Below, piece after piece: positions 1 through 28,000 of a stretch of 64,000 nucleotides of DNA. Origin of the DNA: Apus apus. Taxonomy: Eukaryota; Chordata; Aves; Apodiformes; Apodidae. The DNA lies in contig NC_067291.1 in assembly GCF_020740795.1 (NCBI RefSeq), positions 21,296,780-21,360,779 on the forward strand, read 5' to 3'. The notes under the pieces were generated by a model that saw nothing but the letters and a program-made list of their open reading frames with translations, did no database searches and had not been told where the DNA came from. A program made the translations under genes and the position numbers. Numbering within the stretch: position 1 is the first letter of the stretch; each line of letters starts with the position of its first letter.

Positions 1-11217
<11,217 letters not shown>

Positions 11218-11261
11218 GCCCGCCCCGCCCCGCCCTCCCCGCCGCTCCGCGCTTCGCATTC

Positions 11262-11271
11262 GGCGCCAAAA
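11262..11271 (-). promoter_or_regulatory. E2F-type site upstream of BLM ATG
   Basis: On the minus strand this reads TTTTGGCGCC, matching the E2F consensus TTTSSCGC, 45 bp upstream of the start codon. It fits S-phase expression of a replication-repair helicase. The motif is seen; binding is inferred. Confidence 0.55.
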
Positions 11272-11641
11272 CGCCGCCCGCCCCCCGGGGCGCGGCTTCC
11301 GGGCGCGGGGCGCGCGCAGCTTCCGTTCCGCCGCCGAACGGCGCCCGCCCTGCCGGCCCGCCCGGCGCCCCGGGGCCCCGGGCGAGAACGAGCTGCGTGA
11401 CCCCGGCGAGGCGCGAACGCCTTGAGCCCCGGGAGCGGCGCCGAGGGACGCAGCCCCGCCGGACTCGCCGCCCCGGCCCAGCGGCCCCGCTGCCCGGTGA
11501 GGGGCGCGCACCCGGCGCAGGGACCGGGCCTTTCTCCGCCCGCGGCAGCGCCGGGCGCGGGGCAGCCCCAGCAGGCGCGTCCCCCGCTGCAGCTTCTCCC
11601 CGCCGACCCTCAGCAGTCAGCTGCCTGCTCGCTTGGTTCGT

Positions 11642-11649
11642 ATTTGCAT
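11642..11649 (-). promoter_or_regulatory. Octamer motif ATGCAAAT between CTSH and BLM
   Basis: A perfect POU/octamer motif on the minus strand, about 430 bp upstream of the BLM start, in a short AT-rich patch splitting two CpG-rich stretches. It could serve BLM transcription or be chance. Confidence 0.35.
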
Positions 11650-11970
11650 CAAAATACCCAGTTTTTTCATACCAAAAAAAAAGACTGAACACCGGGGCTG
11701 AAAACAGAGACACGGTGCGCTCATCTTTCGGTAGGGAAAGGCAAAAAGGACGAAACCCCTGGCAGTCCCAGCTGCGGCTCGGGCACCCGCGGGTGGGCTC
11801 TGCCCGGGGCTCCCCGCGGCTCGTCCCGGGCAGCGGCGCCGGGCCTGCAGCGGGATCCCGGCACGGAGAGTGGGAAGGCTTTCCCGGAGCCAGCAGCGGC
11901 CCCGGGCTCCAGCCCCCGCTGCGGGCCTGGCTCCCAGGGGGTGGTCGCTGAGCCCCCTGCCCAGCCCCCC

Positions 11971-17939
<5,969 letters not shown>

Positions 17940-18079
17940 GGCCGAGCCGACCTGGGCCGAACTGAGCCAAAACGATCCGAGCGGGGCCGGAACGACCCGA
18001 GTCCCCGCGGGGGGGGCGGGGCCGGGGGCGTGGGCAGGGGCGGGTCTGACCCCCCATAAACACATGACAAGGCGCGGTT

Positions 18080-18967
18080 CACCCTGAGATAGAATAGATT
18101 TATTAGCAAGAGGTAATCAGGAAACATAGATTTTTACAAAAAAAAAATGGAAATATCTCTTTTTTTTTTTTTCTCTCTTTTTTTTTTTTTCCAAACAAGC
18201 TGTAAGTTGAAATAGTTTTAGGGCTTGAAAGAGAATTCTCATACCGCGAGGTATTGCTTACAGCAAAAGTGTTCTGGTTGTAGAGTGGAGCATGCCTGCC
18301 ACTGCCAAGTTAAACTGTGTTTATATACTGTACAATGTAAAAAATACATGGTAATATTCACAGAATAAGCACTACATTACTATATTCCTGCTAGAAGGTG
18401 GTTAGACAGGATTACAGTATATGTAATAAAAACACTCGGTCATCGTTGTCTAACTACGTCATGTTACTCAGAGTGGTCACAAGGGTTACGGATCTACAGC
18501 ATATCCACAGAAGCTGGTCAGGAGCCGTAGGCAGCGAGGAGAGGCAGGGGGACAGTCCCACCTTCCCCAGCAGCTGAGGGACCCCCCCGCCCCGGGGGGG
18601 ACACGGGGAGAGGGCAGCTTGACACAGAGGGATGAAGCCCCCGCGCTCTCTTCAACCCCTGGCAGGGTGCCCAGGGATGTCACTGCCCACAGCCCCCCAG
18701 GGCCCCGCGGGGCTCCCCTGCCCCCATCCCGCCAGCCCCTGCCCAAAGGACAAATGACAAAAAGAACATCATGGGAAAGAAACCAGGACTCCAGCCACGT
18801 GTCGATGTGTGAAACCTTAAAGGATGCGGGAAACCCTGCGGGAGGTTTGCTGCGGCCTAGGGAGGAGGAGGGCGGTTTGCTCGGAGAAGCACAGACGTGG
18901 GAGTCACTCCAGGGCATCCAACAGAACGGGACAGTATTTACAGGAGGGGAGGGCGCGGGTGCCGGGC
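18080..18967 (-). other. RASGRF1: RASGRF1 3' UTR
   Basis: Sequence between the RASGRF1 stop codon and its poly(A) signal. The distal 400 bp is AT-rich, unlike the GC-rich flanks, as is typical of a conserved 3' UTR. It contains two T-runs on the plus strand (18160-18192; A-runs in the transcript). The extent is inferred from the AATAAA signal. Confidence 0.7.
18099..18104 (-). terminator. RASGRF1: RASGRF1 polyadenylation signal AATAAA
   Basis: AATAAA on the minus strand, followed downstream by the GT-rich stretch TTGTCATGTGTTTATGGGG at about 18048-18067. Cleavage is predicted near 18080. Confidence 0.7.
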
Positions 18968-19060
18968 TCAGGAAGGCAGCTTGGGCTCTATCCGCAGAGA
19001 AGCTTCATAAAGGGTTTCTTCATCCATCACAAACGAGTGGTCCAGCAGGTACTGCGTCAC
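18968..19060 (-). CDS. RASGRF1: RASGRF1 exon 27 (residues 1227-1256, stop TGA)
   Basis: Encodes [20 protein letters not shown] and [10 protein letters not shown], matching the human C-terminus. Confidence 0.98.
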   Translation of the reverse strand: MTQYLLDHSFVMDEETLYEASLRIEPKLPS

Positions 19061-22000
19061 CTGCAGGAAGGACAGCCAGCCCTAAGGGTGGGACTCACCT
19101 CCTGCAGCCAAAGATAAAGGCTGGAGCTGGGAAGTGCCAACAGCCCTAGTGGCAAACTGAGTCACGGGGTCCCTGCCAGCAGACACAGGCACTGCCCCCC
19201 CCTTATCACCCCAGGGTTGCAAAGCCTTGCCCAGGCCTCAGCTGCTCTCCAGTTTTTCTCACTTATTTTTCCTCTCTGGTACTACTTTATCAGCCACAAC
19301 ATTCTCTTGAGCACACAAAAGCCTGATAACTAAGGCACCACCCAAGTGGGGAACAACTTTCTTGCTGCAGGAATGCTGCTGACAGTGCAGGACTTCTGCT
19401 CCGGTGCTAGGAGGAAAATCTTCTGGCAGTTCCTGGCAGATTTTTTCCCCAATTGTTCTTTGGCCTTGGCAGCAGTATGGCTGATGCTGACAGGGGGCAG
19501 AGCCTCTTGATGGTTTGTGTGGCTGAGCATTCATGGGCCAAGAGGAGCAGGGAGGTCATTACCATCTTCTCTGCCTGTCCCTTGCCATTACTCCTCACCA
19601 GACACAAGCTCCCACACTGCCCTGCCTCTACTTGCATTTCCTGTCTTATATCTCTTACAGGAGCATCCTGTGTTGCCCGAAGGAGCTGCCAGAAATTGAA
19701 GGCTTAGACACTGGGATTCGAGAGGGAGATGAGGAGGAGAGGGAGTGCAGGACCCCGGGGCAGGGCTGTACCTTGGGCTGGTGCTCAATCTTGTAGGAGG
19801 TTTGCTGGAACTGCCGGATCTCTCTTATGATGTGTGAAATCTGCCCGGGGACAAAACAAAGCAGCTGTTCCCAAACCCGACAGACCTGGCCAGCACCACA
19901 GCACCAAGCCAGAAGGGATCCCAGATTTGTTTGGGTGGGAAGGGACCTTAAAGCCCATCCAGTCCCACCACCTGACATGGGCAGGGACACCTCCCACCGG
20001 ACCAGGTTGCTCCAAGCCCCATCCAACCTGCCCTTGAACATCCAGGGATGGGGCAGCCACAGCTTCCCTGGGCAGCCTGGGCCAGCATCGCTCTGACCCG
20101 GCCCCTGCAGCAGGGCTGGGACACCCACCATCCTCATTTTGGAGAAGTTCACCAGGCCATCCTCGGTGTAATTCGGGGTCCCCTCCTCGATGAACGCCAG
20201 GTCAGTCAGGTACATTCCCAGATAGGGGACACATGGAGGGTCACAACTTTGGGAGCAAGCCAGAAACAGGTAAGAAAACTGCCTTACTTGGGACTTTGAA
20301 GTAGATAGGAGGGTGGGACTCCACAGATGGCAGAATTTGGAGGATTCTCTCTAATACACAGAAACCAGGAAAACTGCTGGTTCCTGGGGCCACATCCTGC
20401 AGCCACATCCCCATGGACAGAGCAGGAGAAGCAGGAGCTGCAGCTGTGCCCTGCATGAAGCCACAGGATGAAGGAAGGGAGTTCAGGGGCAGCTTCAGCA
20501 GAGAGCTGGGAAGACCTTAGGAAGCTTCCCCTGCCCCACACAGTGATGCATGATCCTGTGGGGATGCTCCAGCTCCAGGGCAGCTCAGCTCCCTGCTCCA
20601 CATCCACCCACCCAGAGTGCTGCCAGGAGAAGCCGTGCTAGCCAGAGTGCCATGCACTGGAGGTGGGAAACCACAGCTGGACAAGGCACAACAGGGGATT
20701 TAACCTCAGGGGAGGGGGGGAGGTCTCCAGGAGCCTGGCAACGATTCCCCCCTTTGCAATGCCTCTTAGTCAAGTCTTTTCAGGCGGCTGCTCCAAGGAG
20801 CAGCTCATGGCTCAGGATCACTTCACAGGCTACTGTTCTGAGCCAACTGACCCAGACACCTCCAGTGCAGCCTCTGAAACCACCTCAAGAGCAAAGCCCC
20901 TGCCTGTGGTGCCAGGGCCAGGAGGATCCAGGTTCCCCAGCCCCATGGCAGCAGCCCCCTGTGGGAGGAGAATCATTGTCCACTCACTTTTTCAGTGCCT
21001 CCCTCAGGTTCTTGAACCTGCCCTCTGACGACACCAGCTTTTGGAGCTTATCGATCAGAGCCTTCGTCTGCAAGAAACCCAAAAGTGTCACTCATCCTGT
21101 TCCAACCCCCTGCACGGGCAGGGGCACCTCCCAGCAGCCCAGGCTGCTCCAAGCCCCATCCAACCTGCCCTTCAACACTGCCAGGGATGGGGCAGCCACA
21201 GCTTCTCTGGGCAGCCTGGGCCGGGTCTCTCCACCTTCACAGCAAAGAATTTCTCCCTCAGATCTCATCTCAGTCTCCATCTCCCTTCTTCAGTTTGAAA
21301 CCCTCCCCCCTCATTCCACCCCTCCCTGCCCTTGTCCCAAGCCCCTCCCCAGCTTTCCTGGAGCCCCTTCAGGCACTGGAAGGTGCTCTCAGGTCTCTCT
21401 GGAGCCTTCTCTTCTCCAGGCTGAACACCCCAACTCTCCCAGCCTGTCTCCAGAGCAGAGCTGCTCCAGCCCTTGGATCATCTCTGAGGCCTCCTCTGGA
21501 CTTGCTCAAACAGTTCTGTATTCTTCTTGCATTGGGGACCCCAGAGGTGGACCCAACACTGCAGGTGAAGGTCTCACCAGAGCACAGGGGCACAATCCCC
21601 TTTCTGGCCACACTGCTGGGGATGCAGCCCAGGACACGGTTGGTTTCTGGGCTCCAGCACATGGTGCCAGCTCACGGTGAGCTTCTCATCACCAACACCC
21701 CACATCCTTCTCCTCAAGGCTGTTCTCAACCTGTTCTCCACCTGGCCTGGATTTGTGTTTGGGATTGTCCCCACGCAGGCGCAGGATCTTGCGCTTGGCC
21801 TTGTTGACCTTCATGCAGTTCACACAGGCCCACCTCTCCAGCCTGTCCAGCTCCCTCGGGATGGATCCCTTCCCTCCGGTGTGTCACCACCCAGCTTGGT
21901 GTCACTGGCAATCCTCCCGAGGGTGCACTCAACCCCACCGCCCGTGTTGCCGACACGTCACCCCAACACCGTCACCCTCGGCCCATCAAACCCTTCCCCC

Positions 22001-25000
22001 TGCCTCCCGGGAGAGGATCAGCCCCGCGTCCCCACCTGCTTGGAGACCTTGAGCCAGGTTTTCTTCAGGCGGAAGATGGCACTGCGGTTGAGGGAGGAGG
22101 TGATCTCCAGCACGGCGTTGTAGTTGTGCAGGCACCGGCAGATGTCGGCCACCGCCACCCACTTCTCGATGGCGCTCACCCGCGCGTTGATCTCCTCGTT
22201 GCGCAGGATCTCGGAGGCGATCAGGTTGCTGACCTTCAGGGAGACACCCGTCCCAGCCCGCGTGTCAAGACACCTCTGCACAGCAGCCACGGACCCTCCA
22301 GCCCCGCAGCATTTAAAATAAAACAAAACAATTTTCCTTCATTGCTCCCAACAGGAGCAACTGCTCCAGGAGATGCTCCACCCGCAGCACGTCCTCCAGG
22401 CACCTCATATCCAGGGAGCACGGGGGGCAAGCTAAACCTCACGTGCCCCAGGTCCTGGCTAAGGCCAGAGCAGGATGGCTGCACTGCCCTGCTTCACCCA
22501 TCTCCCTGTCCCCCCCTGGGGCACTCACATCATTAAAGTGTTTTGTGTTCTTCATGATGTAAGGAGTCCTTTCATTCTTCTCAAGCTTCATCCAGCCTTG
22601 CCCGAAGAACTCTCTGCAAATGACAGCATTTATTGGCAATGTTTATTTCCCATTTTTCTGGGACACTCAAGCCACTGCACCCGCACAGAACAGAGGAGCC
22701 AGGGCCCTTTCCCCCTGTGCTGCCAGAAAGGGACAGCATGGATGGGTTTGAAAGTGTGATGGACATGGGAAGTCACCCCAGAGACACCAGCAGATAAACC
22801 ACAGGATCAGGCACAAGTTTGGGCTCAAGCCCAGCCTGCAAAGCAGGAAGCAGCTGGGCAGGCTTTGCACCCTCTGGGGTGACCAGGAGAGCCCTTCCTC
22901 ACCCATGGGGATGACTCACTCATACGGGATCTTCTTGAAGACCAGGTGATCCAGCAGCGTCAGCTGTTCTGCTATTTCCAGGGCCGAGTGGTTTTCAAAA
23001 GGTTCTGCTTTGACTCCCTCAGCCTGAGCGACAAAGGCAGCGACGAGGCCCCGTTGGTTAAGAGCACAGTGAGAATTTCTACATTTCCCCCGCACAAAAT
23101 CAAAGCCCAGGTTGGACTCCCAAGCCAAAGGCTCTTCCCCACTGGAGCAGGGCCATGCTGCTCCAAAGTTCAGAGGCACCACATCCCCCAGTGCTGGAAG
23201 TGCCAGCACTGCACGGCCCCGCCAGCCCCACAGTTTTAATTACATTCTCGTCCGTGCACGTGTGCGGACACAAAATTAACTACTCTTCTCTGTTTCAGTG
23301 ATGAGGTGTCAGTGATGGATCAGTCCTTGCACGCCCACCGCTGCCTGGTGCTCCACACCAACAAAGCACTGGGGGATCCAGGCTGGAGCTCCCAGACCTG
23401 CTGCTGCCTGGGACAGCTCTTGCAGGGGATGGCCAGAAAGGCAGGAGAGCAGGGACATCCTCTGTGCTTGCCTGCAGGCAGGGAATGGTTTAAAATCCTG
23501 CCACCACAGCCCTCCCCCTGGAAATGTGCAGCAGTATCTCTCCTGTTCTGGTCCTGGGAAAAGGGACGGGACTGCAGCAGCTCCCAGCATGGGGAGTGCA
23601 CGGAAAGAGGGGCCAGGCTGGGACCAAGAAGCATGAAGAAGGCTCTGGGGACAGAGCTGCAAGGGCCAAGGTGCAGAGCAGGGTGCGTGCAAGTGCCTGT
23701 GCTTGTTCCACGCCAGCAGTGACTCCTCCTACAGCTGGGACTCTCCTCACTGCCCTGCCCAGAGACCTGGACCCAGGGAGCCCTCCTGAGTCAACAGCCT
23801 GTTGCAAAACACCCTCCTTGAGAAGGGGGTTGTGAAACCCTCTGGTTTCGTTTGTGTTCTTCAAAGGAAGTTTCCAGGACTCAGTGGTTGAAAACAAAAG
23901 CTTCAAAACACCCCAAGGGGCCTCAGCCACTCCAGAAGCTGGTGGCAGTTCCAGGGAAAGGAGCTACTGTTGTTTCAGGTGCACCAGGCCAGTTTAAAGT
24001 AGCTCTTGGGTTCTTCTAGGAGCAGACTTGTTATTTTTCTTGCTCTTTTTTAATGCAGGAAGGTGGCAAATGCACCGCAGCCACCCTGACAGTTTTAAAT
24101 CCACTGCAGATTCCCAGGCCTCTGCTCCCAGGGGAGCAGCACCAGCTGGTCCAGTGCCGAGCCCTTGGAACCAGCACATGGCAGCACTGGCCTGGGTTTG
24201 GGGACAGAGGACATGGTGGAAACCCATGGAGTGTTCCTGCATCCCTCAGGCAGACACCACTCTGTGCCCAAGCAGCCATCCTGCCCTTGGAGGACTAACA
24301 TGGGCAGTGGCTGGGTTAGCATTGCCTCTGCTCATAACAGATCCAGCTGTGCTCACAGCTGGCCATAGCCCCAGAAAACCTTTCTTTGCTTTGTGGCCAG
24401 AGGGCTCGGAGAGCTGCTGTCCCCTGAGCTGGGAGCACCAGGGTGCCAGGACTTTCAGCTGCTCCCACCACCACACTGAGCTACCAGGGGGTGGGATGAA
24501 GGGAAAGGGATTTACCATCTGCACGACCTCCTCCAGGGTTATCTGGTTGTCTCCTGGATCCTCCTGTGTCAAGGTCCTATAGCACAAGAAGACAGTGTTA
24601 CCCCAGCTGGGAAAGCACCAGCCCAGCACAGCTCCAGGGCTGCAGCACGAGCCGGGGGGCCGGCACAGGTTAAAGGTTTGGTGTCCATAGGAATACTTGG
24701 AATCCCATTTCCACTTGTAAAGAGAAAAAAAAACAACTCCTGGACTGAGGAGCTGGCCCCACATGTGGAGACAAGGGTGGGGGTGACACCTCTCCCATTG
24801 CCCCCAACTAGGTCCCAATGTGCAGGGAGAGGGATGAAGCCCCAACATGCCCAAGCCTCCTCGGGCACCTCCCAAGGCCCGGCCCTGGGCTCAGCCCCTC
24901 CCGGGGCCTCATGCGTGCCCTTATCCCTGGGAAACAGCCACCGGGAGCCTGGAACAACATCCAGGAAGATAAGCCTCCCCCCACAGCCCCATACCTGATG

Positions 25001-28000
25001 ATGTTGGCAGCTGCTTTCCTCTCCTGGGTCAGGAGCTCGGGGTCGTGGATAACCTCTTCCAGGAAGCCGATCACTCGGAACTTCAGCTCCTCGTTGGTTT
25101 CGAAGTCCTGCCAAGGTTGGTGCAGGCAGAGGGTTACTGGGCTACACAGGGGCAGCAGCTCCACTCCCTGCCTGGCCCTTCTTCCAGCAAAACACCAGCC
25201 TGCAGTGCCCAGGAAATGGAAACTGGCCAGGAAGGCACCAGGTCCATTCTGTACCAGTCCACTGGCATCACCCAGCCTGGGAGAGGCATGGGGGCTTCCC
25301 AGTGCCAACCAGCCCAGCACCACTCCCAGTGCCACCAGCAGCAGAGAGGGACAGGGACAGCAAGGAGAGCCACACAATTACCTTACCTGGACCCTGGCCT
25401 GATACCCCCGACAGGAATCAGACCCAGCCACTCTGCTTCCAGCCAGTGGGATGTCTGTGGGTCCCAGCTCTCCCCTTGGCACACCCAGTGTGCAACCAGA
25501 GCCCAACGCCCGTCCCATGCCAGGGCTCCCGGCTCCCCTGCTCCCCCCTTTCCAGCTCCTCTCCATGCCCGCTCCTTTGCTTAATTACAGAAGTGCCAAA
25601 TTGTCTTCCCAGCTGAGCCACCCAGCATTCTGCCAAATTCCTGCTGGCAGGGAGGGAGGGTCCCTGCAGCAGCGAGCCCCCCGCCACCCACCTGGGAGTG
25701 CTTGGAGACCCAGTGCCGCAGCACGTTGAGGACACGGTTGGTGGCTGCTCTCCGGATCACAAACTCCTTGTCTCCGTTCCGCTGGTCCGTTGGGAAGCCT
25801 GAAACTGCCAGCAAGCCCTGAGCTCAGCCACATTCCCTCAGGAATCACTTAGGGGTGTTTCCAGGAGCACTAGAAGGAGCAGCCCCATCTTCCCAAGCAT
25901 CCCTAAGCTGCCTCTCTAAACCCAGCACCAGGGAGGGTCTGTGCCCAAAGGCAGGAAAGGGCTGAGCTGCCCAAAACCCACCTGTTCCTCAGGCAGCCTC
26001 CATGCCCAGGGACCCCAGCCCGGGGTGGGGGGTGCTGGGCTGTGGGTGCACTGGGATCTACTGGCCAGGGTGCTCCATTGAAAAAAAAAATAATCAGTGG
26101 AAACAGGCGCCTGGAAAACTCCTCCCCACTCTGTGGGCAGCCCAGGGGAGGGTACCTGCGCTGGCCAGGGACATCCTGCGGTACTTCTCCTTGGTGGGGG
26201 TCCCCTCGTTGGCTCCCGCCGTGGCGATGGCGAAGGCGGAGGCAGCGGAGAGGGCGCTGCGGCTGCTGTCCAGCTCCCGGCAGGACGTCATGACCACCCC
26301 GTTGTTGTAAGAAAACAACGAGAAATCTGGGAGGGGGGGAGCGGAGAAGGAAGTCAGCACCACTGCAGCCACAGCCCCGGCTGGGTCCCTCCCGCAGCCC
26401 CTCACCAGCCCCCCCAGCTCACGGGCACAGGAGCAGGGCAGCTTTGGGTGCCCCCACCCGCAGGAATGTGTCCAGCGGAGCCCCAGCAAGGACCAAGTGG
26501 GCACTACAGGTGGTGCTAACGTGGCTACAGGGGAGACCTGAGCAGGTAAACCTGGCTGGTGCCAGCCCAGGATCCCGTCTCAAGCAGCCCTGGGATGGGA
26601 GGAAAAGGGGGGGAAACGCTGGAGGGTTTGGCACTTCCCTGTCTCCTTGGAGGAAAATAAAGGGCAAAGTCCTGCTCCTCCTCACACCTGCCTCAGTTTT
26701 ACCCCTACACCTCGAGCAGCTCTGCAGGGCCAGGTTCAAGGGCAGCATGTGGCCCTGGGTGACCCCTGAGTGAGACAGGTCTTGGCTCATTTGTTACCTG
26801 AGGAATTTTTGCACTTGATGGACTTCGGAGTGGTTGGAGATTTTGTTGGGGAAGCTTCAGCTTCTGCCTCATCGCTCTGGTTGGGATCTGTGTCCGACTC
26901 CTCCCTGACTGACACCTCTGAGCCTGGGAAGGACAGGGAACCAGTCACCAGCACGCTGGGCACATCACAGGTGTGTTTTAGCCCTTCCAGATTTTCCTGA
27001 AGTCTGAGCCATTCCAGCTGGGCACACAGCAACCAAGCCCAGGGAAGGTACAGAATCCCATTTTGCTTGTTTTTTTGGGGGGAGGAGCCATAGAACCACC
27101 ATTGTCACCACTGCCACCACCACCACTGGCCCACCCACCTGCAAACCTGCAGCCACTTACTTTGCTTGCTCGGCAACGACTCCTCTTGCTTTTCTGAGGC
27201 TGCTTCTCCTTCATCTGGGATTTTATTGGGATAGTTACTGGACACGTACAGTTTGTTGATGTCCAGGGTGGTCTTGCTGAAGGGTGCCATGGAGGAGTAC
27301 ATGCTTGCATAGCCGTTGGAGGAGCAGCTCAGGGCGGCCAGGTCCAGCGCCTTCCCTCCGGTGATGATGGGGATGTTGAGCGAGAGCTTCCTCTGCCGGC
27401 TGGGGGAGGAGGACTTGGTGATGGAGAGGGGGGGAGGTGAGGAGAACTTGCGATTGGCTCGGGGGGACTTGGGGGGCTCGCCGTACAGCAGCTTGTTGTT
27501 CTGGCTGTTGGCAAACAGGAGCTCCAGGGACCTGGGTGGAGAGACAGGGGAAGGCTGAACTCATTGTGGAGATCCCCACCAGCAGTTCCAGCAGCCCAGG
27601 GTCTCTGGGACATCCCACAGGCATGGCACAGCCAGAACGAGCCTCTGCATCCCTCCCAGGAGCAGGGACACCTCCAGAGATCAGGTTTATCCACCTCCCT
27701 GGTTTGAGGGTCTCAGGACTCATGGGGGCAAGGTGAAACAGCCCCAGAGCGGGCATGTCTGAGGAGCAGAGCACAGACCCAGGACAGACAAGGGGATGGA
27801 GGAGCAATGCCACCCCCCTCCCCCAAACTTCATCAGTGCTTTGGAGCAGGACTCAGCACGGGCCCTGCTGCGGTGCTGGGCAGCCTCACCGTGCAGGGAT
27901 GGCACTGATGGGCTTCTTGTAGATGGTGATGAGCTTGTCAAGGACGACCAGGGCAGTGGTGAAGACACGGTATGAATGCAGGAACGTGTTCAGAAAGTCA

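Noticed and set aside
20550-21807. 376- and 240-codon plus-strand frames
   Set aside because: They cross RASGRF1 exon 24 on the opposite strand and the antisense of a CR1 element; shadows.
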